In this document: piece after piece, positions 1 through 9,574 of the stretch
Layout: every line of letters starts with the position of its first letter
How positions within the stretch are numbered: position 1 is the first letter of the stretch
From: Sandaracinaceae bacterium
Lineage (GTDB): Bacteria; Myxococcota_A; Polyangia; Polyangiales; Houyiibacteriaceae
Assembly: GCA_016706685.1 (NCBI GenBank)
Contig: JADJJE010000022.1
Span: forward strand, 62,001-126,000
Direction: 5' to 3'
DNA length: 64,000 bases
Translations under genes and position numbers: made by a program
Notes under the pieces: model-generated
The model's input: only the letters and a program-made list of their open reading frames with translations
The model's database searches: none
Told to the model about the DNA's origin: nothing

Positions 1-1114
<1,114 letters not shown>

Positions 1115-1239
1115 TCTCTAAGGTACGAGTCGTTTCAATGTTCGAGTTCAGGGTTGGAGACATGAGTCCCAGTGCGAAAGCCGGGACCACCCAACCTGGA
1201 TACGTCTAATCAACCTTCCAGAGCTGTTGCTCTCCATTT

Positions 1240-1357
1240 GTTTCGGTGGCGATGTCGAAAGGGTCATACCCGATCCCATCCCGAACTCGGTAGTCAAGCC
1301 TTTCAGAGCCAATGGTACTGCAGCGGAAGCGCTGTGGGAGAGTAGGACGCCGCCGGA
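1240..1357 (+). rRNA. rrf: 5S ribosomal RNA
   Basis: This lies about 125 bases after the 23S end. It begins TTTCGGTGGCGAT and ends GTAGGACGCCGCCGGA, which pair as the terminal helix of 5S rRNA. The internal segments CCCGATCCCATCCCGAAC (loop B/C) and GGGAGAGTAGG (helix D/E) are diagnostic. No tRNA gene is visible in the 23S-5S spacer (1115-1239). Confidence 0.95.
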
Positions 1358-1362
1358 TTTAT

Positions 1363-1402
1363 CGAAGCCCCTCGCTTAACTGCGGGGGGCTTCGCCTTTT
1401 TA
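1363..1402 (+). terminator. Rho-independent terminator of the rRNA operon
   Basis: A GC-rich stem (CGAAGCCCC... pairing with GGGGCTTCG, extended by CGC/GCG around the loop TTAACT) is followed by GCCTTTTTAA. It lies six bases after 5S. A second small hairpin (GCGCCTCGCTAGGCGC, about 1405-1420) follows and may help block readthrough from the converging kinase gene. Confidence 0.88.
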
Positions 1403-1437
1403 AGCGCCTCGCTAGGCGCGTGAGCTGCTCCAGCCGG

Positions 1438-3264
1438 CTACGGCTCGAAGCGGCGGACGATGCGCAGGGACTCGCCCGGGCGGACGAAGATCTCCTCTTC
1501 GATGGAGCGCCCGTCGTCGGCTACGAGGCGCAGCAGGTGGCGGCCCGGCGAGACCTGCAGGTCTGGAATGGGTGTGCGTCGGCCCGTAGGCCGCCCATCG
1601 AGGTGCACGTGCGCCCAAGGGACCGTCGTGAGGATGAGCACTCCCGGGCGATTGGGGTCGGGCTGCTCGCGTGGGACCACGCTCAGCTCCACCAAGGCCG
1701 TGACGTTGGGGCGCACCAAGATGTCCGATGCTACCGGCTCGAGGCCCTCGGAGCGAAGCTCCACGCGGCGGGTGCCGATGCCCACGTGCTCGAGCCGCAG
1801 CGGGGTCTGCCCCCGCATCACTCCGTCGACCCACGCCTCGGCGGGGCGGCCCTCTCGTTCGCGAATCTCGATCTGGCCCTCGCCGCTCTGCTGCGTGGCA
1901 AACCACCCCACCAGGGCAATCACGATGAGCGCAAAGGCGCCGGCGATGTACCAGACGGTGGACACACCAGCCGCAGGGGGAGCGGCCTCGTCACGCGGGA
2001 CGATGGGGTTGGGGCCGGTGGCGTCTTGGGTCTTCTTGGCGCTGTCCCGGCGACGCTTGCGCTCACGGCGCTGCTCCTCCGGTTCGGGAGTGAGCGCATT
2101 GGGTGCGAGCTTCACCGAGCTCGAGAGCGTGGACGTGATGGCGAACGACGGGCGCTCGGAGGAGCTGAGCGCATCGGACGAGAAGTAGATCTGTGTGGGC
2201 GCGTCGTCCCAAGCGCCCGCGGCCTCTTCTTCGAACGCGGGCTCGGTGATGACCGTGGGCTCGTTGGCGAACGGGTCATCCTCCATGGACGCTGGCGGGC
2301 GAATGGAGTCGATGTCCTCGGGGCTGCGCAGCGCCGCATACAGGTTGAGGCGCCGCTTGCTCCGCTCGAGGGTCTCGTCGAACTCGGCGCGCATCCACTC
2401 AGCTGCGCGTGAGGTGGTGAACGGCTGGCCACCGATGCTCAGGGAGCGCAAGAACTCCGCCTGGAGCTCGGCGGTGGACTCTGGGCGCGTGCGGCGGTCG
2501 CGCGCCATGCAGCGCGTGAGCAGCGCCAGCAGCGACTTCTCGGCCTCGCTGCCCGCGGGGGCAGGGCGCGCGCGCCCCTCGTCATCGGGCCGCCGCCCCG
2601 TCAGCAGCTCATAGACGCACGCTCCCACGGAGAACACCTCACTGCGAGGGTCGAGCGGAGAGCCCGCGAGCTGCTCTGGGCTCCGGTAGGCAAAGCGTCC
2701 ATCGAGGAGTGCGTCGGCATCGTCGCCAGCCGCACCCGGAAGCGCAAAGTCGATGAGCTTGATGGTGCCTTCGTAGCTGACGAGGACGTTGCTGGGCTCG
2801 AGGTTGCCGTGGTAGACGGGCGCCGCCACCCCGTCCGTGCGCCGAGTGTGGGCGTAGTGCAGCGCATCACACAGCCGGGCCCCCACGAACGCCGCCATGC
2901 CCACGGGCGCCTCGCGCCGCCCCGCACGCCGCTCGATGATGGTCTTCAGGCTCTGGCCCCACACGTGCTCCATCACGGTGTAGTGCGTGGGCCCCACCTT
3001 CCCCAGCTCGTAGATGGGAGTGATGTGGGCGTGACCCAAGGCGCCGAGCAGCTTGGCTTCGTCGATGAAGCGCTGCGTGGCGGCCGCGTCGTGCGCCAAG
3101 TGTCCCCGCATGCGCTTGAGCGCGACGAACTTCTGGAACCCCTCGACGCCGAAGGTCTTCGCAAGAAACACCTCGGTGGCGCTCCCCACGTGCAACCGCT
3201 CGAGGAGGAGGTACTTGCCGAAGGGTATGGCGCGCGGAGTGCGCGAAGCGCCAGTGGAAGTCAC
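1438..3264 (-). CDS. Membrane-anchored Ser/Thr kinase-fold protein with two PEGA domains; predicted pseudokinase
   Basis: 608 aa with a GTG start. Residues ~15-285 form a eukaryotic-type kinase domain: the VALK lysine is K50, the helix-C glutamate about E69, and the activation-segment end reads YRSPEQ. The catalytic loop reads HGNLEPSN (residues 152-159) instead of HRDLKPxN, so the catalytic Asp is Asn154 and the following Lys is Glu156. The metal loop is DFA (172-174) instead of DFG. A disordered stretch leads to one transmembrane helix (~435-457). Two PEGA repeats (~462-530 and ~540-608) lie on the far side, probably extracytoplasmic. PEGA tails are known on bacterial sensor-kinase-like proteins. 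With the catalytic Asp lost, I infer a scaffold or ligand-binding role rather than phosphotransfer. It is a single gene, converging on the rRNA operon. Confidence 0.88.
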   Translation of the reverse strand: MTSTGASRTPRAIPFGKYLLLERLHVGSATEVFLAKTFGVEGFQKFVALKRMRGHLAHDAAATQRFIDEAKLLGALGHAHITPIYELGKVGPTHYTVMEHVWGQSLKTIIERRAGRREAPVGMAAFVGARLCDALHYAHTRRTDGVAAPVYHGNLEPSNVLVSYEGTIKLIDFALPGAAGDDADALLDGRFAYRSPEQLAGSPLDPRSEVFSVGACVYELLTGRRPDDEGRARPAPAGSEAEKSLLALLTRCMARDRRTRPESTAELQAEFLRSLSIGGQPFTTSRAAEWMRAEFDETLERSKRRLNLYAALRSPEDIDSIRPPASMEDDPFANEPTVITEPAFEEEAAGAWDDAPTQIYFSSDALSSSERPSFAITSTLSSSVKLAPNALTPEPEEQRRERKRRRDSAKKTQDATGPNPIVPRDEAAPPAAGVSTVWYIAGAFALIVIALVGWFATQQSGEGQIEIREREGRPAEAWVDGVMRGQTPLRLEHVGIGTRRVELRSEGLEPVASDILVRPNVTALVELSVVPREQPDPNRPGVLILTTVPWAHVHLDGRPTGRRTPIPDLQVSPGRHLLRLVADDGRSIEEEIFVRPGESLRIVRRFEP

Positions 3265-3306
3265 GGGCCGATGGTCGCGAAGGTTGGCGGTTGGCGCAAG
3301 CGCAAC

Positions 3307-3343
3307 ACAAACAAAAACGGGACCGGCGTTTCCGCCGATCCCG
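3307..3343 (-). terminator. Rho-independent terminator downstream of the tandem lipoprotein genes
   Basis: Read on the minus strand, an 11-bp stem (CGGGATCGGCG / CGCCGGTCCCG, one G-T pair) closes a GAAA tetraloop and is followed directly by TTTTTGTTTGT. It lies 24 bases past the stop codon of the lipoprotein gene at 3367 and ahead of the kinase gene start, separating the two units. Confidence 0.9.
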
Positions 3344-3366
3344 CTGATGTCAGGGAGCCGTTGCTC

Positions 3367-4218
3367 TCAGAGCGCGGCGGGGGTGTGGAGCACGCCGGTG
3401 GCCGTGAGGCCGACCGAGAGGGCCGCACACGCGCCATTGACCTGCACGTCGTACAGGTTCTCGAGGATCGGTCCGATGTCGTCGAAGGTGACGTCGCCGC
3501 CGAGCTGCGGAAGCAGCTGCATGATGGTGGTCTCGAACGCGGTCTGGACGAGCGCGCCGCCGATGACGACGTTGGTGAGCGCGGTGTCGGTGCGGTTACC
3601 GGTGATGATCACGTTGGTGACGGCCAGGTCGATGTCGACCGTGCCCGTGTCGGTGCCGTAGGGGATCGAGAGGTTGAGCGACGAGACCACGCCGCGCATG
3701 TTGCCGCTGCCGTCGAGGCTGCCGTTGAACGGACCAGCAAGGGTCTCGCCCTCGCCGTCTTCGACTTCCACGATGACGCAGTTGGCGCCGGTGGTGATGC
3801 TGACGATCAGGTCGATGCGGGTGCAGGTGGTGTCGCCGACGGCGCAGTTGAGGCCGTTGTCGATCTCCTCCTGGAGGTCGACGGGATCCATCGGCGCGAG
3901 GGCCGGAAGGGCCGCCGCCAGGTCGATGAGCGAGTTGTCCACGCCGCCGTCGTAGTCGGGAACGCCGCAGGTGTCACCGACGCGGTCCACGTTGTGACCG
4001 ACGACATCGCCATCCATGGCCTGTTCCGGCGTGGGGATGTTGAGGGCGTTCAGGCGGTAGAGGATGGGATCGCCCGTGGGGGTGCAGACGCCGAAGTCCT
4101 CGGTGATCACCTGGGTCGTGGTGGTCGTGCTGGTGGTGGTGGTGCCGCTGTCGTCGCCGCAGCCGGCAAACATGGACGCGCTCAAGGTAAGGCTAAAAGC
4201 TAGTTTCTTCAGATCCAT
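3367..4218 (-). CDS. Secreted lipoprotein, paralogue 1 of a tandem pair
   Basis: 283 aa. The start at 4218 is chosen because GAAGGAG lies 8 bases upstream and the protein then begins with a clean signal peptide ending in the lipobox MFAGC (Cys near residue 19). A longer reading to 4305 has no signal peptide. A Thr-rich linker follows, then a region sharing many blocks with the next gene, including VVGHNVD, GDTCGVPDYDGGVDNSLI and ILENLYDVQ. The conserved DGGVDNSL block resembles acidic DGxDN motifs common in secreted proteins of this phylum. I do not recognise an enzymatic domain and the function is unknown. It is followed by its own terminator at 3307-3343. Confidence 0.85.
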   Translation of the reverse strand: MDLKKLAFSLTLSASMFAGCGDDSGTTTTSTTTTTQVITEDFGVCTPTGDPILYRLNALNIPTPEQAMDGDVVGHNVDRVGDTCGVPDYDGGVDNSLIDLAAALPALAPMDPVDLQEEIDNGLNCAVGDTTCTRIDLIVSITTGANCVIVEVEDGEGETLAGPFNGSLDGSGNMRGVVSSLNLSIPYGTDTGTVDIDLAVTNVIITGNRTDTALTNVVIGGALVQTAFETTIMQLLPQLGGDVTFDDIGPILENLYDVQVNGACAALSVGLTATGVLHTPAAL

Positions 4219-4401
4219 CCTAATTTCTCCTTCGGACCCTCTTGCCCAAGGCAGCGGAGGGATATGCCACCGCCAGCGGGTGCGGGCGGCGTAACTTGGT
4301 AACACGGTGGTTTTGGCGGAAGCAAGGGGTGTGAGGCCCCGAGTCGCACAGTAGGATGCCTGACGATTTCGCTATCGTCCACTACTTCGTGGTGAGCGCG
4401 T

Positions 4402-5262
4402 TCAGGGCGCTGCAGCAAGGGTTGCGGAGCCGGTGAGCCCCACCGAGAGGGCGGAGCACGTGCCTCCGATTTGGACGTCGTAGAGGTTCTCGAGGATCGC
4501 CTGGATGTCCTCGAACGCGATGCCGTCACCGAGCAGCTGGAGGAGATCCATGATGGTGGCCTCGAATGCGGCGCGCTCGAGGCTCCCACCGAGCACGATG
4601 TCGCTCAGGCTGGTCGCATCGAGGTTGGCGGTGAGGATGACGTTGGTGACCTCGAGGTTGATGTTCACCGAGCCCCCGTCACCCTGGTAGGGGATCGCGA
4701 GGGCCAGCGCCGAGACGCGACCGCGTACGGTGCCGTCGGAGCCGAGCGTGCCGGTGAACGGACCTGCCAAGACCTCATCGTCACCATCGAGGACGTTGAC
4801 CACCACACAGCCGCTGCCGGTCTGGACACTCACGATCAGATCGAGGCGGGTGCACTCGGCGGGGTCGGCGTCGGCCGCGCAGCTCAGGGCGTTGTCGATC
4901 TCGGTCTGGAGGTCGATGGGATCATCGGGCGCCAGCGCAGGGAGGGCCGCCGCGAGGTCGATCAGGGAGTTGTCCACGCCACCGTCGTAGTCGGGCACGC
5001 CGCAGGTGTCCCCGACCCCGTCCACGTTGTGACCGACCACCGCGTTGGCGGTCGCCTCGTCGGGGGTGGGGATGTGGAGGGTGGTGACGCGGTAGCGGGT
5101 GGTGGTCCCGGTCGGTACGCAGATGGGAGGTGGGTCGATGATGACGATGTTTCCTTGATCGCGTGGGGAAGGCTCGACGGTGCCATCGCAACCGCTGACG
5201 ATGCACAGCAGCGCGAGCGTGGCCATGGGGGCTCGGGAACAGAGGAAGGGGTTGAGGGTCAT
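4402..5262 (-). CDS. Secreted lipoprotein, paralogue 2 of a tandem pair
   Basis: 286 aa. The start at 5262 (MTLNPFLC) is preceded by a GGAGAG ribosome-binding site. The signal peptide ends in a lipobox with Cys at about residue 24 (VSGC). The body is collinear with the downstream paralogue at 3367-4218: the same VVGHNVD, GVPDYDGGVDNSLIDLAAALPAL (quoted in part) and ILENLYDVQ blocks, plus matching Cys positions, so the two arose by tandem duplication. The 183-bp spacer to the paralogue carries the latter's ribosome-binding site but no clear terminator, so co-transcription is likely. No catalytic motif is visible. I infer an outer-membrane or periplasmic lipoprotein of unknown role. Confidence 0.85.
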   Translation of the reverse strand: MTLNPFLCSRAPMATLALLCIVSGCDGTVEPSPRDQGNIVIIDPPPICVPTGTTTRYRVTTLHIPTPDEATANAVVGHNVDGVGDTCGVPDYDGGVDNSLIDLAAALPALAPDDPIDLQTEIDNALSCAADADPAECTRLDLIVSVQTGSGCVVVNVLDGDDEVLAGPFTGTLGSDGTVRGRVSALALAIPYQGDGGSVNINLEVTNVILTANLDATSLSDIVLGGSLERAAFEATIMDLLQLLGDGIAFEDIQAILENLYDVQIGGTCSALSVGLTGSATLAAAP

Positions 5263-5485
5263 GGGTCTCTCCGTGGTTCGTGCAGTGAAACGACACGAGG
5301 GGACCCGCCCCGGCCCATGCGCTCGAGGGGTGCACACGACCTGGCATCCGAGTGGGAGACCGCGCCGCGCGCACGTCGAGGCGCCGGGTTGGCGCGCTCC
5401 CCTCAGGTGTTCACAGCATGCCGAAGGGCGCGCGTGACGTCGAGGCCGCCGCGCCGAATTGTCTCGGCGCTGCGGCGATGACCGC

Positions 5486-7525
5486 TCAGCGGCGTGGACT
5501 GGGGCTGTGCTCGACCTCGGCGGTCACGCTGTTGCCGCTCGCGTCGGTGGCCCGCACCGCCACCACGTGTGGGCCGGGCGCCAGCTCCTCGAGCTCCACT
5601 TCGAAGCGCTCCACCGCGGTGTCGAGCAGGTGGTCCACGGGGAAGACGTCATGGAACTCACCCCCGTCGATGGCCAGCTCGAGCCGTGCGATGGGGCCCA
5701 GCGTGTCCACCGCGCGACCGGAGACGCGAGCGCCCTCTAGTGCGAGGCCCTCGATGACGGGCGCGTGGTTGTCGATGCGAATGGGCTCCGACACGGCGCG
5801 CGACGTGAGCTGCAGCGCCCGCGGGTTGGCGGACTCGTCCGACGCCTCGACCTCGACGATGTAGTAGCCGTCGGGCAGCGACGCCGTCTCCCACGCGTAG
5901 TTCGGCTCGGTGTGCACCACGCTGTCGCGCAGCATGTCACGCCACACCGTCTGGTTCTCGGCGCGGAAGCGCAGCCGATAGCGGAGCGCGTCGCCGTCCG
6001 GGTTGTCCATCTGCCACTCGAGCTCGTAGCGCGAGCTGGCGGTGCGACCGGCGGGGCGCGCCTTGAGGCCCACGGCCAGCACGGCCGCGCGCTGGTTCTG
6101 CTGCAGGTAGTGCAGCACGATGGCGTGCACGGTGCTGGTGGGGCTGGTGAGCTCCGCGCGCACCTGGATGTAGCGCGCTCCCGGGCTGCGCACCGGGCCG
6201 GGCGCCGTGATGGGCGCCGACCACGCGCTCCAGGTCTCGTCGGGCGTGGCGCTGTTGCCGGTGCGGGTGAGCATGCGCACCGCGCCTTGGCCGCGCCAGT
6301 CCAGCTGACCGAAGCGCGCGTTGAACGACGCGTCCTGCACCGCGCTGGTCCAGAGTGGAGCCGCAGCAGGGCGATCGGTCAGGCGGTAGACGGCGCCGCT
6401 GTCGCCGGTGGCGATGACGGGCTCGCTGCCCAGCATGTCGATGGCGAGCACCTGCCGCTCTTCCACGTCGACGAGGATGGCGTGCGTGCGATCGGGAGCC
6501 ACGCGGAAGACGCGCCCCTCCTTGCCCGCGCCCGCGTAGATGGTGCCGTCGGTGTCGAGCTGCACCGAGGTGAAGTGGCCGTCGTCGTGCGCGAACACGC
6601 GCTCCGTGCGGCCGTCGGCGTTCACCACGAAGAGGCGGCCCTTGCCCGTGGCGGGCCGGCTGGGGATGCCCTCCACGGCGGCGCCCACCCGGGGCGGCGC
6701 GGGGAACTCGTTGGCCGCCACGGCCAGCACGCCGTTGCGCGCGGCGATGGCCGTGACCTCGTTGCCTGGGAAGTCGTAGACCACCTCGGCGCGCCCAGGG
6801 CCCAGCAGCTTCAGCAGCAGCGCGTCGTCGCTGGTGCCCGCGTAGACGCTGCCGTCCGCGTCGCGGGCGAGGCTCATGACGTGGCCCGCGCGGCTCTGGT
6901 AGTAGACCTCGGCGTGGCCGCTGCGGTCGATGCTGTAGACGCGACCGTTGGGGCCCGTGGCCGCCAAGAGCGACGTGCCGTGCACCACCAGCGCCCACAC
7001 GTGCTCGGTCTCGGGGAGCTGCACCAGCTCGCGGATGGCGCCGCCGGGCGGCACGACGAACACGCGCCCTTCCGGGAGCGTGCCCGCGTAGAGCGTGCCG
7101 TCCGTGTCGAGGGCCAGCGAGGCCACCAGGAGCTGCCCCGTGACCGCCACCTCTTCGATGCGATCGCCGCGCAGGCGCAAGATGCGGCCCTCGTTGCCCG
7201 TGCCGAGGAACACGCTGCCGTCGGGCGCGCGCACCATGCTGTAGACCAGGGGCGTGTTCTCGACCGCGATGCGGCGCACCTCGCGGCCCACGGCCAGGCT
7301 GCCGTGGGAGAGCACGGTGGTGCCGGCCAGCTCACCGGCCGTGAACGTGGCGGCGGAGTCCACTTGGAAGCTGCGCGTCCCCACCGCGGCGGCGCGTGAG
7401 GTCCAGGCGGTGCTGGCCAGCAGCGTGAGCGCCGGCACGCCGAGCGCGCAGCCGAGCAGGATGGAGAGCGCGCGACGGGCGCGCGGCGAGCGAAGGGCAA
7501 CGAGGCGATGGCGAGGCGTGGTCAT
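5486..7525 (-). CDS. Secreted beta-propeller protein with C-terminal fibronectin-like domains
   Basis: 679 aa. Residues ~17-47 are a long hydrophobic signal or anchor segment. Residues ~65-400 contain at least six repeats of the type DGTxYAGTxxxGRVxxV / DGSVYAGT, typical of NHL/WD-like beta-propellers. The C-terminal third (residues ~470-679) has beta-sandwich features such as RYELEWQ..DGDALRYRLRFR and a closing GPHVVAVRATDASGN typical of Ig/Fn3-like domains. The start ATG overlaps the stop of the S55 gene (ATGA, 7522-7525), so the two are translated together. I infer that the propeller is a cell-surface or periplasmic partner of the S55 protein. No catalytic residues are apparent. Confidence 0.85.
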   Translation of the reverse strand: MTTPRHRLVALRSPRARRALSILLGCALGVPALTLLASTAWTSRAAAVGTRSFQVDSAATFTAGELAGTTVLSHGSLAVGREVRRIAVENTPLVYSMVRAPDGSVFLGTGNEGRILRLRGDRIEEVAVTGQLLVASLALDTDGTLYAGTLPEGRVFVVPPGGAIRELVQLPETEHVWALVVHGTSLLAATGPNGRVYSIDRSGHAEVYYQSRAGHVMSLARDADGSVYAGTSDDALLLKLLGPGRAEVVYDFPGNEVTAIAARNGVLAVAANEFPAPPRVGAAVEGIPSRPATGKGRLFVVNADGRTERVFAHDDGHFTSVQLDTDGTIYAGAGKEGRVFRVAPDRTHAILVDVEERQVLAIDMLGSEPVIATGDSGAVYRLTDRPAAAPLWTSAVQDASFNARFGQLDWRGQGAVRMLTRTGNSATPDETWSAWSAPITAPGPVRSPGARYIQVRAELTSPTSTVHAIVLHYLQQNQRAAVLAVGLKARPAGRTASSRYELEWQMDNPDGDALRYRLRFRAENQTVWRDMLRDSVVHTEPNYAWETASLPDGYYIVEVEASDESANPRALQLTSRAVSEPIRIDNHAPVIEGLALEGARVSGRAVDTLGPIARLELAIDGGEFHDVFPVDHLLDTAVERFEVELEELAPGPHVVAVRATDASGNSVTAEVEHSPSPRR

Positions 7526-9456
7526 GGGGTGGCTCTCGGCTGACGGACGCGGAGGGTGAGGCGGGCGCTGCCGAAGACGACGTCTCCCATGGGGAGCTCT
7601 TGACGCACGCGGGTCTCGAAGGGGGCGGAGACGAGGGCTCCGGTGACGGGCTGCAGCGCGTCCAGCGCCGACGGGGGCAGGCCGCTCACGGCGTGACCGT
7701 CGAAGCGCAGACCGCGCGTGGGAAGCGCGATGGCGGCTACCAGTGAGGTGGCCGGGTAACGGTCGCCGAGGTCCGCCAGGTACTCGGCGAGGTCGCTGGG
7801 CCGGCCGTGCTCACGGGTCTGCGTGGGGCCGGGGGCGATGGTGATCTGCAGCGTCTCCCCGGCCACGTGGCGCGGGATGCGCACCTGCACCACGCGCGTG
7901 GTGTCGGGCTCGCCCCAGCGGCGCACCTGCAGGTAGACGGGCACCAGCGCGCCCGGCTCGACCTCGTCCTCGGTGGTGGTGGCGGCGATCATCTGCAGCA
8001 CGTCGCGGCGGTACTCGATCTCGAGGTCCACCTCGATGCCGGTGACGCGCGCGGGGCCGAAGGGGTTGTCGAAGGCCGCCATCATGACGGCGAACATGCG
8101 CATCTGCGCGAGGGCGCCGGCCTCGGCCGGGCCCGCGTCCATGTAGCCGCGCTCCTCGAACACGATGGGCTGATGGCCCTCGAGGCGCACCTGCGTGCGG
8201 GCGCGGAACACCACGTCGGTCGCGTCGGCCGCCGAAGCGTGGAGCGCGTTGATCAGGCTCGCGTACGCCAGCATGGGGGACATCGCGCGGTGGTGGGCCA
8301 CCTCGAGGTTCCACTCGGTGCGCGGGGCGCCCTCCACGCCGTGCAGGCGCACGCGCATGGGGATGGTGGCGGCGCGGATGCGCGTGTCGATGACGATGGC
8401 GCTCTGGCGGTCGTGGATGAGCGCGCCCAGCGGCGCGAGCGCCTCGGCGATCTTGAACGAGCGCTGGTCGCTGATGAGCACGTGCAGCACGCGCGCCGTG
8501 GTGGTGGGCAGCCCGGTCTCGCCGCCGTTCATCATGGGGTGGCCGAAGGCGATGACGCGCTCGCCGCCCACGTGGGTGACGGTCCCGATGCCCGTGGTGG
8601 CCATGTCGCCGCGCACCAGCTGCACGCCGATGGAGCCTCCGTCCACGTAGCGCGCGTTGGCGTCGGGGGCAGGGCGCCCTGCGCCGCCGGTCTGCACCGG
8701 GTCGAGGCCCAGGCCCGAGAGCTCACGCGAGAGCATCTGCGCCACGTCGTCGGTGAAGCCGCCCAGCATGAGCGGGGTCTGCGCCGGCACTAGGCCGACC
8801 GGGCCCGTGGAGCGCGCCTGCGCGAGGCGGGCCACGTCGGCCCGCACGCCCGCGAACGCGTCCACGTCCGTGGGCGGCAGCGCGGCGGTGCGGCGCTGTG
8901 CTGCAGCCGCCGGCCGGCTGGCTCCGCGAGGCGCGCCTGGCGAGGTGGGGAACAGCTCTGCGCCAGGGAAGCTGCTGGGCCGAATGGGGCGGTGCAGCTC
9001 GGCGAGCATGTTGGCGATGGGCGTGACGCCGATGACCGGGTCGGTGCCGTGCGGCCACCCGTAGGCGTAGGCACCCGCCAGGCGACCGTCGAGGTACACC
9101 GGGCTGCCGCTCATGCCACCCACGGCGCGCGCGCGGTTGAGCAAGGGGTGCGGGGTGCGCACCAGGATCAGGTCCTGGTCGGGCCGGAAGTTGTGCAGGA
9201 CGTCGATGACCTCCACGTCGAAGCGCTCGGGCTCGGTGCCGGTCAGCACGCTGAGGCCGTAGCCACGCATGCCGGGGCGGATTTCGTCCACGCCGATGGT
9301 GCGCGGACCCGACTGTGCCACGCCGACGGTGGCGGCGACGGCGGCCAGGGCCGTGGCCAGCGCGGCGAGGAACACGGGACGCCGGCGGGCTTCCCCGTGG
9401 GTCGCGTGGGCGCGCGGGCGCGGTGTGCTCGGCCGACCAGTGGGTCTCGGCGTCAT
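7522..9456 (-). CDS. SpoIVB-type peptidase S55 domain protein, secreted
   Basis: 644 aa. The start MTPRPTGR at 9456 precedes an Arg-rich n-region and a hydrophobic signal (residues ~28-48). Residues ~52-150 contain the S55 signature: GMRGYG, then DLILVRTPHPLL and GMSGSPV (residues 114-120), whose serine is the nucleophile in SpoIVB-like peptidases. A second hallmark, VIAFGHPMMNGG, lies near residue 300 and is followed by an SFKIAEALAPLGALI-type segment. Both catalytic motifs are therefore present, with the Ser motif before the His motif. The C-terminal half is beta-rich without a recognised domain. The gene is upstream of and overlaps the beta-propeller gene by 4 bases. S55 peptidases are known from spore signalling in Firmicutes. 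In this phylum the substrate is unknown. Confidence 0.85.
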   Translation of the reverse strand: MTPRPTGRPSTPRPRAHATHGEARRRPVFLAALATALAAVAATVGVAQSGPRTIGVDEIRPGMRGYGLSVLTGTEPERFDVEVIDVLHNFRPDQDLILVRTPHPLLNRARAVGGMSGSPVYLDGRLAGAYAYGWPHGTDPVIGVTPIANMLAELHRPIRPSSFPGAELFPTSPGAPRGASRPAAAAQRRTAALPPTDVDAFAGVRADVARLAQARSTGPVGLVPAQTPLMLGGFTDDVAQMLSRELSGLGLDPVQTGGAGRPAPDANARYVDGGSIGVQLVRGDMATTGIGTVTHVGGERVIAFGHPMMNGGETGLPTTTARVLHVLISDQRSFKIAEALAPLGALIHDRQSAIVIDTRIRAATIPMRVRLHGVEGAPRTEWNLEVAHHRAMSPMLAYASLINALHASAADATDVVFRARTQVRLEGHQPIVFEERGYMDAGPAEAGALAQMRMFAVMMAAFDNPFGPARVTGIEVDLEIEYRRDVLQMIAATTTEDEVEPGALVPVYLQVRRWGEPDTTRVVQVRIPRHVAGETLQITIAPGPTQTREHGRPSDLAEYLADLGDRYPATSLVAAIALPTRGLRFDGHAVSGLPPSALDALQPVTGALVSAPFETRVRQELPMGDVVFGSARLTLRVRQPRATP

Positions 9457-9574
9457 CTCGTGGGCTCCAGGGTGGTGACGGACGCGTTGGGCGCGGGCAC
9501 GGTTGTCCAGCAACGCGCAGCGAGGGTGTGAACTTCCACCTGATCGCTCGGTTTGGGTTGGACCGGGGTGGGGC

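Noticed and set aside
1115..1239. tRNA gene in the 23S-5S spacer
   Set aside because: No cloverleaf or T-loop GTTCRA sequence pairs correctly. The GTTCGAG-like stretch near 1139-1147 has no matching arms.
5765..7399. Long plus-strand frame opposite the beta-propeller gene
   Set aside because: It is a compositional shadow with no domain. The minus strand has a signal peptide and repeat pattern plus an ATGA overlap with the S55 gene.
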